A DNA stretch of 15,751 nucleotides from Chloroflexota bacterium. GTDB taxonomy: Bacteria > Chloroflexota > Dormibacteria > CF-121. Shown here one piece after another: positions 1 through 7,003 of this stretch. The translations under genes were made by a program, and so were the position numbers. Under the pieces are notes generated by a model that saw only the letters and a list, made by a program, of their open reading frames with translations, was not told the origin of the DNA and did no database searches. How positions within the stretch are numbered: position 1 is the stretch's first letter; each line of letters opens with the position of its first letter. The stretch is taken from assembly GCA_005881235.1 (NCBI GenBank), contig VBEQ01000042.1:1-15751 (forward strand), read 5' to 3'.

Positions 1-604
1 CGGCATCCACGTCTGGCTGCTGCCCGCCATCCTCTTTCCGCTGATCGGTGCCCACCTGGCACTGCTTCGCAAACACGGAGAGTTCGGCTCGTACATCAAC
101 TATCGTGGGGCATACAAGAGCCGCGAGGGTGTCGACGTCCCGCCCGCGCCCGCCCAGCGACCGATCGAGCCACCCTATCCGGCCGCGCCCTCCGACGAGC
201 TTTGGGCCGCGCCCCTGCAAACCGAAGACTTTTATCCTCATCAGACCTTCAAGGATGGGATCGTCTCGGCGGGGCTGGTCGTCGTCGTCTTCATCCTGGC
301 GGTCGCGATCGGCGCTCCGCTCGAGGCCATCGCCGATCCGGCGACGACGAGCTACACCCCGGTGCCGGAATGGTTCTTCCTGCCCCTCGATGAACTCCTC
401 GTTCTCGTGCCGCAGCAGCTGATCCCCCTGGTGCTCGTCCTCCCGACCGGCGGCGTGCTGCTGCTGCTCGCGCTGCCCTTCATCGATCGCGGCCCCGAGC
501 GCAACCCCTTCGAACGTCCCGCGGTGATGGTGCCCGGCGCATTCGCCGTCCTCTTTGTCGTCATCCTGACCCTGCTCGGCTCCGGCCGGCTCTTCAACCT
601 GTGA
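1..604 (+). CDS. Cytochrome b, C-terminal part, of a menaquinol:cytochrome c reductase-type complex (5' truncated)
   Basis: The reading frame is open from base 2 to the TGA at 602-604; the N-terminus lies before the window. The first visible residues are the second half of a cytochrome b four-helix bundle: a His in GIHVW and a second His 15 residues on (AHLALLRKHG), the spacing of the helix-D heme ligands. Next come the family signatures FYPHQTFKDGI and PEWFFLPLDELL, the latter a variant of the PEWY quinol-site motif. Two to three hydrophobic helices follow. In this family the protein moves electrons from membrane quinol to a c-type cytochrome through two b hemes. The stop overlaps the GTG of the next gene (GTGA), so the two are probably translationally coupled. 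The Rieske and cytochrome c partners are presumably upstream, outside the window. Family assignment is firm; the exact complex type is inferred. Confidence 0.88.
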   Translation, partial: GIHVWLLPAILFPLIGAHLALLRKHGEFGSYINYRGAYKSREGVDVPPAPAQRPIEPPYPAAPSDELWAAPLQTEDFYPHQTFKDGIVSAGLVVVVFILAVAIGAPLEAIADPATTSYTPVPEWFFLPLDELLVLVPQQLIPLVLVLPTGGVLLLLALPFIDRGPERNPFERPAVMVPGAFAVLFVVILTLLGSGRLFNL

Positions 605-1965
605 GCGCGCTGCTCGCCGTCCTGGCCCCCGGGTTCCAGGCGCTGGCGGCGGCGTTGCCCGCGCAGGCCCCGAACGGTCGCAACATCGTGGGCGCCCAGA
701 TCGCGATCGGCAGCCTGTTCTCGCTGCACATCCTGATCGCGGGGCTTGTCAGCGGCGCCGCTGAGCTGGGGCCGGCGATTGAGTTCCTCGGCTACGTCCG
801 GCAGCGTCGCAACTACGATCGCCTCGCCCACGGGCTGGGCCGCTTCATCACCTATTACTTCAGTGTCAGCTCTACGATCGCGATCCTGCTGATCACGGTG
901 CTGCTCGTCGGCTTCTGGGGTCACTTCTGGACCACCATCGTGACGATCGGGTGGTGGCCGCTGTTCATCGAGGCCTGGACCTTCGTCCTGCAGGTCAGCC
1001 TCGCCTATCTCTGGTACTACACCTGGGAGCCGATGCGCGCCTTCAAGGGTGTGCACATGGCGATCGGCGGCCTGCTGGCCGTCGCCTCGTTCCTGCAGGT
1101 CTACATGATCGACGTGATCGCCAGTTACATGCTGACCCCCACCAACCCGCAGAATCCCGTCCGGCTGGCCCTCAACCCGACGTCCTATCCGCTCACCGTG
1201 CATCGGACGGTCGGCAACCTCGCCTACATCGGCTTTGCCTTCGGCGGCTTCTGCGCCATCCGCTACTTGCGGGCAAAGACCGCCGAGGACAAGCGCTTCT
1301 ACGACTGGGCCGGAAGTTTTGGGCTGCTATGGGGCGTCTCCATGACGTTGCTCCAGCCGGTGGTCGGCTACTCCTATGCCAAAGAGATCCAGCTGCACAG
1401 CTATGGCAGCTGGTACAAGATGATGTTCGGGACGCTGAGCCCGGTGTTCCTCTGGCAGATCACCTTGCTCGGGATCATGTTCCTCACCGCCACCCTCTAT
1501 TTCGCGCGGCGATTACGAACCGATGAGGCGCGCGGGTCAGGGATCCTGAAACTGTTGGCCGTCGGGATGGTGTTGACGACGCTGCTCGCGGCTCAGCCCT
1601 ACGCGCTCGGCTTCTCCTATGAGACGGTTGCCGCGGCGGGCCTCAACCGCCCCTTCTGGGAAGGTGGCCTGATCAACCCGCTGGGGTCGATGATCCCCTG
1701 GAAGGTGCTGGCATTGATGTTTTACACGCTGATCGCGATCGCGGCCGTGGTCTGGTACCTGCGCGGCCTGCCGGGCGTCGTCTGGGGAACCGCCCGCCGC
1801 GGCGAGCAGCGCATCCTGATGCTCATGACGATCCTGACGATGCTGATGATGGTCACCATGGGTTTCATCCGGGAGAACGGTCGGGGACCGTACCTGATCT
1901 CCGGCGAGATGACGATCCAGGGCCAGCAGAACGTTCCGACGCCGACGCCGCAGTCCAGCCCTTAG
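601..1965 (+). CDS. Cytochrome bd oxidase subunit I (CydA)-like membrane protein, divergent
   Basis: A 454-aa polytopic membrane protein, GTG start, overlapping the cytochrome b stop by 4 bases. CydA-like landmarks can be aligned by eye. His43 in the first helix matches the N-terminal heme ligand. Glu124 in PLFIEAW matches E. coli Glu107. His201 in PLTVHRTVG matches His186. ENGRGPY (425-431) matches the EVGRQPW loop with its Glu445. Several hallmarks are absent or altered: the Glu99 position looks like Ile116, the Met393 position looks like Leu370 (WKVLAL), and the usual GDxSG...QP quinol-loop signature is not recognisable. No CXXCH is present. The tail is a low-complexity Pro/Thr/Gln stretch. 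No cydB lies downstream; the next gene converges from 1970. It is therefore a distant bd-superfamily member, probably working with the adjacent cytochrome b. Whether it reduces oxygen cannot be told from sequence. Confidence 0.75.
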   Translation: MSALLAVLAPGFQALAAALPAQAPNGRNIVGAQIAIGSLFSLHILIAGLVSGAAELGPAIEFLGYVRQRRNYDRLAHGLGRFITYYFSVSSTIAILLITVLLVGFWGHFWTTIVTIGWWPLFIEAWTFVLQVSLAYLWYYTWEPMRAFKGVHMAIGGLLAVASFLQVYMIDVIASYMLTPTNPQNPVRLALNPTSYPLTVHRTVGNLAYIGFAFGGFCAIRYLRAKTAEDKRFYDWAGSFGLLWGVSMTLLQPVVGYSYAKEIQLHSYGSWYKMMFGTLSPVFLWQITLLGIMFLTATLYFARRLRTDEARGSGILKLLAVGMVLTTLLAAQPYALGFSYETVAAAGLNRPFWEGGLINPLGSMIPWKVLALMFYTLIAIAAVVWYLRGLPGVVWGTARRGEQRILMLMTILTMLMMVTMGFIRENGRGPYLISGEMTIQGQQNVPTPTPQSSP

Positions 1966-1969
1966 ATGC

Positions 1970-3148
1970 CTACATGGCGCAGGGCCCGATCGAGACCGCC
2001 TCGGTCCGTCCCTGGGCCTGATCGATGTCCGGTTGCACCTCGGCGTCGGTAAGCGCGTACGCCTGACCCGGCTGGCTCGTCGAGGCGGCGAAGATGACGC
2101 CCACGACATTGCCGTTGAGGTCCACCAATGGTCCGCCCGAGTTCCCCGGCTGCACCTCGGCTTGCGTGATCCAGATGCTCCGCACCACCAGGTTTTGCCC
2201 GTAGATGTCACGACCCTCCGCTCTCACCTGGCCGTTGACCACCGCCGGCTTTACCTGCTCACCGCCACCACCCGGGTAGCCGATCGCCGCCCCCTGGGTG
2301 CCAGGGTGCGCGGCCGCCTGGCTGAGGGGCACCAGCGCGAGCCGCGGCACGTAGAGGATGGCGACATCACGTCCGGGGTCGAAGAGGACGACCCGCGCAC
2401 TCAGGCCGCGCCCGCTGGCATTCAGCACCGTCGTCCCCTGCGTGCCCGCCACCACGTGGGCATTCGTCAACACCATTCCGGGGCCCACCGGGAAACCGCT
2501 GCCGAAGACGATGCCGCCGCAGCCGAAGCCGCGGATCTTCAGGGTTTCCGAGGCGGCGGCCTGAATGCCCGGCGTATTGACCGAGGCTGGAAGCGGCTGG
2601 GGAGATGGGGCAATCGGCTCCAGCCCGGCGAAGGCGGCCGGGAAGTTGACACCCGCGATGATCGCCTCGACCCGCGCCAGGAAAGCCGGCGGCTTGGGAA
2701 ACACGGAATCCAGAGTCCGGAGGATGGCTGACCGTTGGATCGCGCTCGCCACCTGGGGCGTGGGAACCCGGGCCAGGCTCAGCCCAAGGAACCAGGAGAC
2801 CGAGAGCAGCGCGAGGGCGGAAAAAACCGCGCCGGCAATGCTGTCGATCCGGCCACTCTGCGGGCGCGCCAGCAGCCGAAGGCGGATCGGCTCGCCAACC
2901 CAGTAGCCCACGCTGCTGCCGACGGCGCCGAGCACGACCAGCACCAGCACCGCCATCAGCGAGCGCAACGTCGCGTCAGAAAGGTTGAGGGCGTCCATCA
3001 GCACCGGCGCCAGGACGGCACCTATGATGACACCGAGAACGAGCCCGGCGTATTGAGCCAGCGAGAGCCAGAAGCCGCGCCGGTAGCCACTGCTGACGGC
3101 GAACACGAGTGCCACCAGGATGAGAAGGTCGATGATGGTGAAGCGCAT
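1970..3148 (-). CDS. MarP-like membrane-anchored serine protease (CvpA domain + trypsin-like domain)
   Basis: 392 aa. Residues 1-125 contain about four hydrophobic segments starting MRFTIIDLLIL, typical of the CvpA/colicin V production family. Residues 205-392 are a chymotrypsin-fold protease with a complete triad: His231 (TNAHVV), Asp261 (GRDVAIL) and Ser337 (QPGNSGGPL). Cys210, just before the protease domain, and Cys390, two residues from the C-terminus, sit where mycobacterial MarP has its activating disulfide (known for that family; the pairing here is inferred). The protease domain should face the outside of the membrane. MarP-type proteases support acid and oxidative stress resistance and process cell-wall hydrolases. 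The ATG overlaps the stop of the upstream ferredoxin (TGATG), so it is probably coupled to it. Its 3' end lies 4 bases from that of the converging cyd-like gene, leaving no room for a terminator. The first eight codons recur at the duplication junction near 3504-3527. Confidence 0.9.
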   Translation of the reverse strand: MRFTIIDLLILVALVFAVSSGYRRGFWLSLAQYAGLVLGVIIGAVLAPVLMDALNLSDATLRSLMAVLVLVVLGAVGSSVGYWVGEPIRLRLLARPQSGRIDSIAGAVFSALALLSVSWFLGLSLARVPTPQVASAIQRSAILRTLDSVFPKPPAFLARVEAIIAGVNFPAAFAGLEPIAPSPQPLPASVNTPGIQAAASETLKIRGFGCGGIVFGSGFPVGPGMVLTNAHVVAGTQGTTVLNASGRGLSARVVLFDPGRDVAILYVPRLALVPLSQAAAHPGTQGAAIGYPGGGGEQVKPAVVNGQVRAEGRDIYGQNLVVRSIWITQAEVQPGNSGGPLVDLNGNVVGVIFAASTSQPGQAYALTDAEVQPDIDQAQGRTEAVSIGPCAM

Positions 3149-3414
3149 CAGGCGTGGACTCGAAGGTCGCTGCGCGGTTTACCGACGCAGATCAGTGCGT
3201 AGCCCTCCGCCAGCTCCTCGTTACTGATCAACCACGCGTCGGTCTGGTCGATGATCCCGTCGACCTTGACCATGCAGGTCTTGCAGCGGCCTTTCCGGCA
3301 ATCGAAGGCCAGCGGGAGGCCGGCCCGCAGCCCGGCGCCAAGGATGCCTTCGTCCTCCGCCACGTCGACCGTCTTCCCGCTCCGCACGAAGGTGACGTGG
3401 AAGGAGCGCGCCAT
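3148..3414 (-). CDS. [2Fe-2S] plant-type ferredoxin, copy 2 (MarP-proximal)
   Basis: 88-aa soluble ferredoxin with the plant/adrenodoxin-type cluster motif: Cys39, Cys44, Cys47 and Cys76 (CX4CX2CX28C) in a beta-grasp domain (DCRKGRCKTCMV ... YALICVGKP). It would carry single electrons in the cytoplasm; the partner is unknown. It is identical at nucleotide level to the copy at 3527-3793. The start ATG overlaps the stop of the chimeric mini-ORF upstream, and its own TGA overlaps the protease ATG, so translation of the series is likely coupled. It lies within a 379-bp tandem duplication; the identity implies very recent duplication, gene conversion or an assembly artefact. Confidence 0.9.
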   Translation of the reverse strand: MARSFHVTFVRSGKTVDVAEDEGILGAGLRAGLPLAFDCRKGRCKTCMVKVDGIIDQTDAWLISNEELAEGYALICVGKPRSDLRVHA

Positions 3415-3527
3415 CAGCGACTCTTGATCGCGGTGATGATGCGGTAGAGGTACTCGCCGGCGGCCAGCAGCGCGATCAGCACCCCAAGTGCCACCAGGCG
3501 CGGAAGGTCGATGATGGTGAAGCGCAT
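3414..3527 (-). CDS. 37-aa chimeric mini-ORF: protease N-terminus fused to mini membrane protein C-terminus
   Basis: Starts at the ATG 3527-3525, a duplicate of the MarP-like start, and reads the first eight protease residues (MRFTIIDL). It then continues in frame into the last 29 residues of the 65-aa membrane protein (PRLVALGVL... to KSR, stop). The result is a 37-residue peptide with one hydrophobic helix. Against the parental gene (3862-3871), the four base differences near the junction (3483, 3486, 3489, 3492) all fall at third codon positions and are silent. Both flanking TGATG overlaps with the ferredoxins are kept. It could be a functional mini-protein, a passive scar that preserves coupling, or an artefact. 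No independent function is recognised. Confidence 0.4.
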   Translation of the reverse strand: MRFTIIDLPRLVALGVLIALLAAGEYLYRIITAIKSR

Positions 3528-3793
3528 CAGGCGTGGACTCGAAGGTCGCTGCGCGGTTTACCGACGCAGATCAGTGCGTAGCCCTCCGCCAGCTCCTCGT
3601 TACTGATCAACCACGCGTCGGTCTGGTCGATGATCCCGTCGACCTTGACCATGCAGGTCTTGCAGCGGCCTTTCCGGCAATCGAAGGCCAGCGGGAGGCC
3701 GGCCCGCAGCCCGGCGCCAAGGATGCCTTCGTCCTCCGCCACGTCGACCGTCTTCCCGCTCCGCACGAAGGTGACGTGGAAGGAGCGCGCCAT
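3527..3793 (-). CDS. [2Fe-2S] plant-type ferredoxin, copy 1
   Basis: 88 aa, with protein and DNA sequence identical to the gene at 3148-3414, including the cluster ligands Cys39, Cys44, Cys47 and Cys76. It directly follows the 65-aa membrane protein gene through a TGATG stop/start overlap, and its own stop overlaps the ATG of the chimeric mini-ORF. This copy has the intact upstream context (complete membrane protein gene), so it is probably the ancestral position for the 5' side, while the other copy keeps the ancestral 3' side. Role: one-electron carrier, partner unknown. Association with a membrane peptide and a stress protease is inferred only from gene order. Confidence 0.9.
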   Translation of the reverse strand: MARSFHVTFVRSGKTVDVAEDEGILGAGLRAGLPLAFDCRKGRCKTCMVKVDGIIDQTDAWLISNEELAEGYALICVGKPRSDLRVHA

Positions 3794-3990
3794 CAGCGAC
3801 TCTTGATCGCGGTGATGATGCGGTAGAGGTACTCGCCGGCGGCCAGCAGCGCGATCAGCACGCCGAGCGCGACCAGGCGCGGCCGCAGCCAGCCCCGGTA
3901 GAAGCTGCCGCGCCAGGCTGGGCCGATCAGCAGGCCCATCACGACGGCGACCGCGACGATTAACAGGACGATGCGAAACGCCGTCGACAC
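3793..3990 (-). CDS. 65-aa two-helix membrane protein, function unknown
   Basis: GTG start at 3990; ends in a TGA that overlaps the ferredoxin ATG. Two hydrophobic segments, about residues 5-24 (FRIVLLIVAVAVVMGLLIG) and 38-58 (LRPRLVALGVLIALLAAGEY region), are joined by a short loop with several Arg residues. The tail is basic (ITAIKSR). This fits a small inner-membrane protein with a cytoplasmic connecting loop or basic end. I do not recognise a family. Tight coupling to a ferredoxin suggests it may dock the ferredoxin or another redox partner at the membrane, but that is only inference. It begins 31 bases after dnaJ and probably belongs to the same transcript. A 3' part of this gene is duplicated in the chimeric mini-ORF at 3414-3527. 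Confidence 0.7.
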   Translation of the reverse strand: MSTAFRIVLLIVAVAVVMGLLIGPAWRGSFYRGWLRPRLVALGVLIALLAAGEYLYRIITAIKSR

Positions 3991-4021
3991 CGCGCCTAGT
4001 CTACGGAACCTCGAGCGGTCG

Positions 4022-5143
4022 CTACTCGAGCCCGATGACGTGCTTGAACTTGTCGAAAAAGCCCTTCTCGATCTGCTGTGGTTTGCCGCTGACGCCGCCC
4101 AGCTGGCGCAACGCCTGCCTCTGCTCCTCGGTCAGATTGGTAGGAATCACGACTCGGACAAAGACCAGCTGGTCGCCCCGACGTCCGCTCCGCAGGTGCG
4201 GGACGCCACGGCCGTGGATGCGGATCGTCTTTCCATATTGCGTCCCGGGCGGTATGTCGATCTGCTGAGGACCGTCCACTGTGGGGATTTCCACGGTATC
4301 GCCCAGAGCCGCCTGTGCCACGCTCAAGGGCAGCTCATAGACGACGTCGGTACCGTTTCGCTTCAACACCGAGTGGGGCTTGACCTGGATGACGATGTAC
4401 AGGTCACCGGCGGCGCCCCCACGCGGACCGACCTCGCCTTCACCGGTGAGGCGAATCTGCGAGCCACTGTCGACGCCGCCCGGGATACTGACCCGTACTT
4501 TCTTTTCGCCGGGGCGGTGGCCGCTGCCGCCGCAGGTCCGGCACGGTTTCTCGATGACCTTGCCCTCGCCGTTGCAACGCGGGCAGGTGGCGACATTGAC
4601 GATCTGTCCGAAGATCGACTGCGTCGCCCGCCGCACCTGGCCGGCGCCGCGGCACTGCGGGCAGGTCTGCGGCGACGTGCCCGTTTCCGCGCCCGTTCCC
4701 TGGCAGGCTGAGCAGGGTTCGGCTCGCGGGATGGTGAGCTCGCGCTCGACGCCGAAGACCGCTTCTTCGAACGTCAGCCGCAGGTCGAGTCGAAGGTCGG
4801 CGCCCCGCCGCGGACCGGTCCGCCCGCGTCCGGCGGCTGCCTGGCCGAAGAACATGTCGAAGATGTCGTTGATGCCGCCGAACCCGGCGCCACCGAAGTC
4901 GAAACCGGGCATGCCCTGGGTGCCGGCATGGCCAAAGCTGTCATAGCGTTGCCGCTTGGATTGGTCGCTCAGGACCTCGTAGGCCTCGTTGACTTCCTTG
5001 AAGCGGGCCTCGGATTGTGGATCGTTCGGATTGCGATCGGGGTGGAACTGGAGCGCCAGCTTGCGATAGGCGCGCTTCAACTCTTCGGCGGTGGCCGTCC
5101 GAGAAACGCCGAGGACCTCGTAGTAGTCCCGCTTGATCGCCAT
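4022..5143 (-). CDS. dnaJ: Chaperone protein DnaJ (Hsp40)
   Basis: 373 aa, full length, class A DnaJ. The J domain covers residues 6-70 with HPD at 34-36 (QFHPDRN). A Gly/Phe-rich linker follows (about 75-105). The zinc-binding domain has four CXXCXGXG-type repeats: Cys144/147, Cys161/164, Cys187/190 and Cys201/204. Two C-terminal substrate-binding domains complete the protein, which ends in FDKFKHVIGLE. It delivers unfolded clients to DnaK and stimulates its ATPase. The gene order here is hrcA, grpE, dnaJ, with no dnaK between grpE and dnaJ, a position where dnaK often sits; instead there is a palindromic element. No strong Shine-Dalgarno precedes the ATG. The following small membrane gene starts 31 bases downstream. 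Identification is certain. Confidence 0.98.
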   Translation of the reverse strand: MAIKRDYYEVLGVSRTATAEELKRAYRKLALQFHPDRNPNDPQSEARFKEVNEAYEVLSDQSKRQRYDSFGHAGTQGMPGFDFGGAGFGGINDIFDMFFGQAAAGRGRTGPRRGADLRLDLRLTFEEAVFGVERELTIPRAEPCSACQGTGAETGTSPQTCPQCRGAGQVRRATQSIFGQIVNVATCPRCNGEGKVIEKPCRTCGGSGHRPGEKKVRVSIPGGVDSGSQIRLTGEGEVGPRGGAAGDLYIVIQVKPHSVLKRNGTDVVYELPLSVAQAALGDTVEIPTVDGPQQIDIPPGTQYGKTIRIHGRGVPHLRSGRRGDQLVFVRVVIPTNLTEEQRQALRQLGGVSGKPQQIEKGFFDKFKHVIGLE

Positions 5144-5321
5144 CAGTGTCGGCTCTCAGGCTCGCGAAGGCGGTTCGCCGCTCGGGCGGTCGAGGCCGAG
5201 GAGACGACGAGCACCGAAGCGAGCGTACCGTCGTACGTGAGCGAGGAGCGCAGGAGTCGACAACGGCATTCGACCGATCCGAGCGGATGAAACGTCAAGC
5301 GAGATCTGGGAGCCGACACTG
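5144..5321. repeat. 178-bp imperfect palindromic (MITE-like or long-hairpin) element between grpE and dnaJ
   Basis: The ends are inverted repeats. CAGTGTCGGCTC at 5144-5155 is answered by its reverse complement at 5310-5321, and the match continues imperfectly to about 20 of 23 positions. A second matching pair lies further in: CCGCTCGG.CGGTCGA around 5177-5193 and its complement around 5269-5285. The centre has the short symmetric motif GTACCGTCGTAC. The transcript could therefore fold into a long interrupted hairpin. There is no coding potential inside and no obvious target-site duplication. It fills nearly the whole grpE-dnaJ gap and abuts the dnaJ ATG. It could be a miniature inverted-repeat element, a REP-like repeat, or an mRNA-processing or attenuation structure. 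Confidence 0.6.
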
Positions 5322-5329
5322 GAGTGGTG

Positions 5330-5944
5330 CTAGGACTTTAACGCGCGAGGGTGAGCAACCTTCACCAGCGTCGGACGGAGGACGCGCTCGTGAAGCCGGT
5401 AACCGGGCTGCATTTCCTCGACGATGGTGCCCTCTTCGTGCTCGTCGGTCTCCTCCCTGGCAATTGCCTCGTGCTGCGAAGGATCGAATTTTTCACCGAC
5501 GGCCGGAATAGGCGAAACGCCCTGCGCCTGCAGGGTATCCTCGAACTGGCGCACCACCATCCGCAGACCGTCGAACCAGTTTCGGTCGATGCCTTCGGGA
5601 GCATGGTCCAGGGCGCGGCGCAGATTGTCGAGGATGGGAAGCAGCTTGCGCAGCAGCTCCTCGTTGGCATACTGCGTGCGGTCGGCGAGCTCCTGACGGG
5701 TGCGTCGCTTGTAATTCTCGAAGTCAGCGGCGAGCCGCTGGTAGCGGGCGAAGTTCGCCTGAACCTCGTCGCGCGCCGCCTGCAGCTCGGGGTCGACGCC
5801 GGGTATTACCTGACTCGCCCCCTGCTCCGCATCGACGGCTGAGCTGGCCCGGGCGTCGATGACGCCAGGGCGGCCCTTTTGCTCGCCTGGCTCTGGCTGA
5901 TCTGGGGATCGGTGCTGGGGTGGCATGTCTTGCTTTTTACCCAT
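5330..5944 (-). CDS. grpE: Nucleotide exchange factor GrpE
   Basis: 204 aa, normal for the family. Residues 1-50 are a disordered, charged, Pro/Gln-rich tail. Residues 52-112 form the long dimerisation helix with the signatures YQRLAADFENYKRRT (68-82) and LLPILDNLRRAL (101-112). The beta-domain signature runs from GEKFDPSQHEA (150-160) through GTIVEEMQPGYRLHERVLRPTLV (172-194). GrpE releases ADP from DnaK and acts as a thermosensor in the Hsp70 cycle. It starts 16 bases after the hrcA stop and is almost surely cotranscribed with it under the upstream CIRCE operator. No clear Shine-Dalgarno is seen before the ATG. Identification is certain. Confidence 0.97.
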   Translation of the reverse strand: MGKKQDMPPQHRSPDQPEPGEQKGRPGVIDARASSAVDAEQGASQVIPGVDPELQAARDEVQANFARYQRLAADFENYKRRTRQELADRTQYANEELLRKLLPILDNLRRALDHAPEGIDRNWFDGLRMVVRQFEDTLQAQGVSPIPAVGEKFDPSQHEAIAREETDEHEEGTIVEEMQPGYRLHERVLRPTLVKVAHPRALKS

Positions 5945-5960
5945 AGGCCAAGCCGACGAA

Positions 5961-7001
5961 TCAGTTGCCGAGGTGGGCGAGCACGTCGGAGGTAGCGTGG
6001 CTCACCAGCCGCACGCGGGCCACGACCTGCCCATAGTGCATGCGGGTCGGCCCGATCACCCCGATCGTGCCCCGGATCCGATCGGCCATCTTGTAGGTGG
6101 TTAGCACCAGGCTGCATTCGCGCAGCCCATTGCTGGTGTTCTCGCGCCCGATGATGATCTCGACATCCTTGTCGAATTCCACTTGCTGCAGGATGGTCGC
6201 CAGCTGAGCGCCCTGCTCCAGCAATTCCATGAGCTCTTCCAGACGGCCAACCTCAACGAACTCTGGGTGGCGGAGCAGGTTGCGCACGCCGTCATGCAGG
6301 ACCACGGTCTGTCGCTGCGCCTGATGGGTCGTGATCGACTCGATCAGGCGCTCGATGATCCGGCGCTGCTCAGCCCGGTCTGGACCAAGCTGATCTAACC
6401 GCCCCGAGAGCTCGTCGGCGGTTTGGCCCTTGACCTTGTGGTTCAGCATGGCAGCCATCCGGCTCAGATCCTCCTGGGTGGTGGCCCGCTCGAGATGGAC
6501 GACCTGCTGCTTGATGAGGTTGCCCTCCAGCACGAGGATGATCAGCACCGACTGCGGCTCGAGCGAGACGAGGTCGATGTGCTTGATGCGGGACTCGCTG
6601 ACCTCGGGAGCGGTGACCAGCGAGACGTTCTCGGTGATGTGGGACAGCACCATGGCGGCTTTCTCCAGGATGCCGTCGACGCTGCGCGGCGCGCTTTCAA
6701 ACTCCTGTTTGACGGTCCGCCGGATGGTGGGCGAGGCGGCTTCCGCTTCCATGAGGAAGTCGACGAAATAGCGGTAGCCGCGGTCCGTCGGAATGCGGCC
6801 GGCCGAGGTATGCGGCTGCTGCAGGTACCCGGTGCCCACCAGGTCGGCCAGCTCGTTGCGGATGGTCGCCGAGGAGAGCGCGATGAAGTACTTGGCCGCC
6901 AGCACCTGAGAACCGACCGGCATCCCCGTCACGGTGTAGTCGGAGACGACGGCCTTCAGGATCTGCTGCTTGCGCTCGTCGAGTGGGGTGGGCTCCAGCA
7001 T
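5961..7001 (-). CDS. hrcA: Heat-inducible transcriptional repressor HrcA
   Basis: 346 aa from the ATG at 7001-6999. The frame is open further upstream, but the protein begins naturally at MLEPTPLDERKQQILKAVV and a longer product would cover the CIRCE operator and promoter. The N-terminal winged helix (about 1-75) contains the recognition stretch SSATIRNELADL, followed by the HTSAGRIPTDRGYRYFVD signature. The GAF-like and insert domains end with the VIGPTRMHYGQVVARV region. HrcA binds CIRCE and represses chaperone genes; its own activity normally depends on GroE. It is the first gene of the minus-strand stress block. The operator is only 2 bases upstream of the ATG, so repression should be autogenous. 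There is no Shine-Dalgarno between operator and start. Confidence 0.96.
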   Translation of the reverse strand: MLEPTPLDERKQQILKAVVSDYTVTGMPVGSQVLAAKYFIALSSATIRNELADLVGTGYLQQPHTSAGRIPTDRGYRYFVDFLMEAEAASPTIRRTVKQEFESAPRSVDGILEKAAMVLSHITENVSLVTAPEVSESRIKHIDLVSLEPQSVLIILVLEGNLIKQQVVHLERATTQEDLSRMAAMLNHKVKGQTADELSGRLDQLGPDRAEQRRIIERLIESITTHQAQRQTVVLHDGVRNLLRHPEFVEVGRLEELMELLEQGAQLATILQQVEFDKDVEIIIGRENTSNGLRECSLVLTTYKMADRIRGTIGVIGPTRMHYGQVVARVRLVSHATSDVLAHLGN

Positions 7002-7003
7002 GA

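Larger units (their letters stand above)
3125..3882. repeat. 379-bp tandem duplication (two units) containing the ferredoxin gene
   Basis: Unit 1 (3125-3503) and unit 2 (3504-3882) have a period of 379 bases. By eye 3124-3482 is identical to 3503-3861 without mismatch. The last 21 bases of the unit differ at four positions only. Each unit contains the 3' part of the membrane-protein gene, the whole ferredoxin gene and the first 24 bases of the protease gene. The junction at 3503/3504 lies next to a shared CCTGGTGGCACT stretch also found in the protease gene (3122-3108 region, minus strand), suggesting microhomology. Confidence 0.9.

Noticed and set aside
352..1203. 283-aa minus-strand ORF opposite the cytochrome genes
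   Set aside because: High-GC antisense shadow of conserved membrane proteins; composition rich in Arg/Gln/Asp/His without any domain.
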